A stretch of DNA of 64,000 bases from Culex pipiens pallens. Taxonomy: Eukaryota; Arthropoda; Insecta; Diptera; Culicidae. Numbering within the stretch: position 1 is the first letter of the stretch; every line of letters begins with the position of its first letter. Where the stretch lies: the NCBI RefSeq assembly GCF_016801865.2, contig NC_068938.1, positions 130,104,689 through 130,168,688 on the forward strand. Direction: 5' to 3'. The position numbers and the translations under genes were made by a program. Shown piece by piece: positions 63,949 to 64,000 of this stretch. The notes below the pieces were generated by a model, which saw only the letters and a program-made list of their open reading frames with translations, ran no database searches and had not been told where the DNA came from.

Positions 63949-64000
63949 GTGAGTTTGAAGATCTTCTGCGCGATCGTCACTTTACTTTAACTTGCTCCTA

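Overview
The window comes from an insect nuclear genome, most likely a culicine mosquito and probably Culex. The evidence is a strongly fly-like Patched N-terminus split across an enormous intron, AT-rich non-coding DNA crowded with MITEs and tRNA-derived SINEs, and a single 100-N scaffold gap (8211-8310). The genus is an inference; the insect and Dipteran assignment is firm. Only two protein genes are supported, both on the + strand. There is no bacterial, plasmid, CRISPR or viral gene content.

Region 1 (1-10.9 kb) is gene-free and repeat-rich. It holds two hAT-type MITEs with 8-bp target duplications (682-1913 and 6561-7283), a 5'-truncated relative of the first (to 10000), a pogo-like MITE (2691-2902), a tRNA-derived SINE (6104-6529), palindromic MITEs (8311-8454, 8871-9017), and two short GC-rich unique patches. 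Region 2 (10988-13468) is an 11-exon gene for a 570-aa coiled-coil protein, best explained as an outer-dynein-arm docking subunit of the ODAD3/CCDC151 type, with an AATAAA signal 98 bp after the stop. Region 3 (13.5-22.8 kb) is an intergenic repeat field: SINEs, palindromic MITEs, and four copies of a MITE family with C/G homopolymer tracts, one of which is interrupted by a SINE.

Region 4 (about 22.85-63.95 kb, running off the right edge) is patched, the Hedgehog receptor. A GAGA-rich promoter and long 5' leader precede exon 1 (24294-24431). Intron 1 is 38,423 bp. Exons 2 (62855-63405) and 3 (63468-63948) encode the first transmembrane helix and most of the first extracellular domain; the sterol-sensing domain lies beyond the window.

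Intron 1 alternates AT-rich transposon blocks with GC-rich, low-repeat islands (about 30.6-32.2, 40.1-43.9, 45.1-46.5, 50.3-51.4, 54.4-56.4, 60.2-62.6 kb) that are natural enhancer candidates. It contains two exact matches to the Cubitus interruptus/Gli site TGGGTGGTC (33810-33818, 38068-38076), as expected if patched is a direct Hedgehog feedback target here. It also contains a 2.6-kb inverted-terminal-repeat element with GCGCGGAT repeats at both ends and a roughly 1-kb 8-bp satellite inside it, a 1.7-kb foldback element with miniature derivatives nearby, a well-formed hammerhead ribozyme motif (38374-38416, minus strand), and three diverged tandem-repeat blocks of about 140-145 bp period, two of which face each other across a GC-rich island.

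I see no unknown protein-coding system. The unusual content is in repeats, a candidate ribozyme and candidate regulatory DNA.
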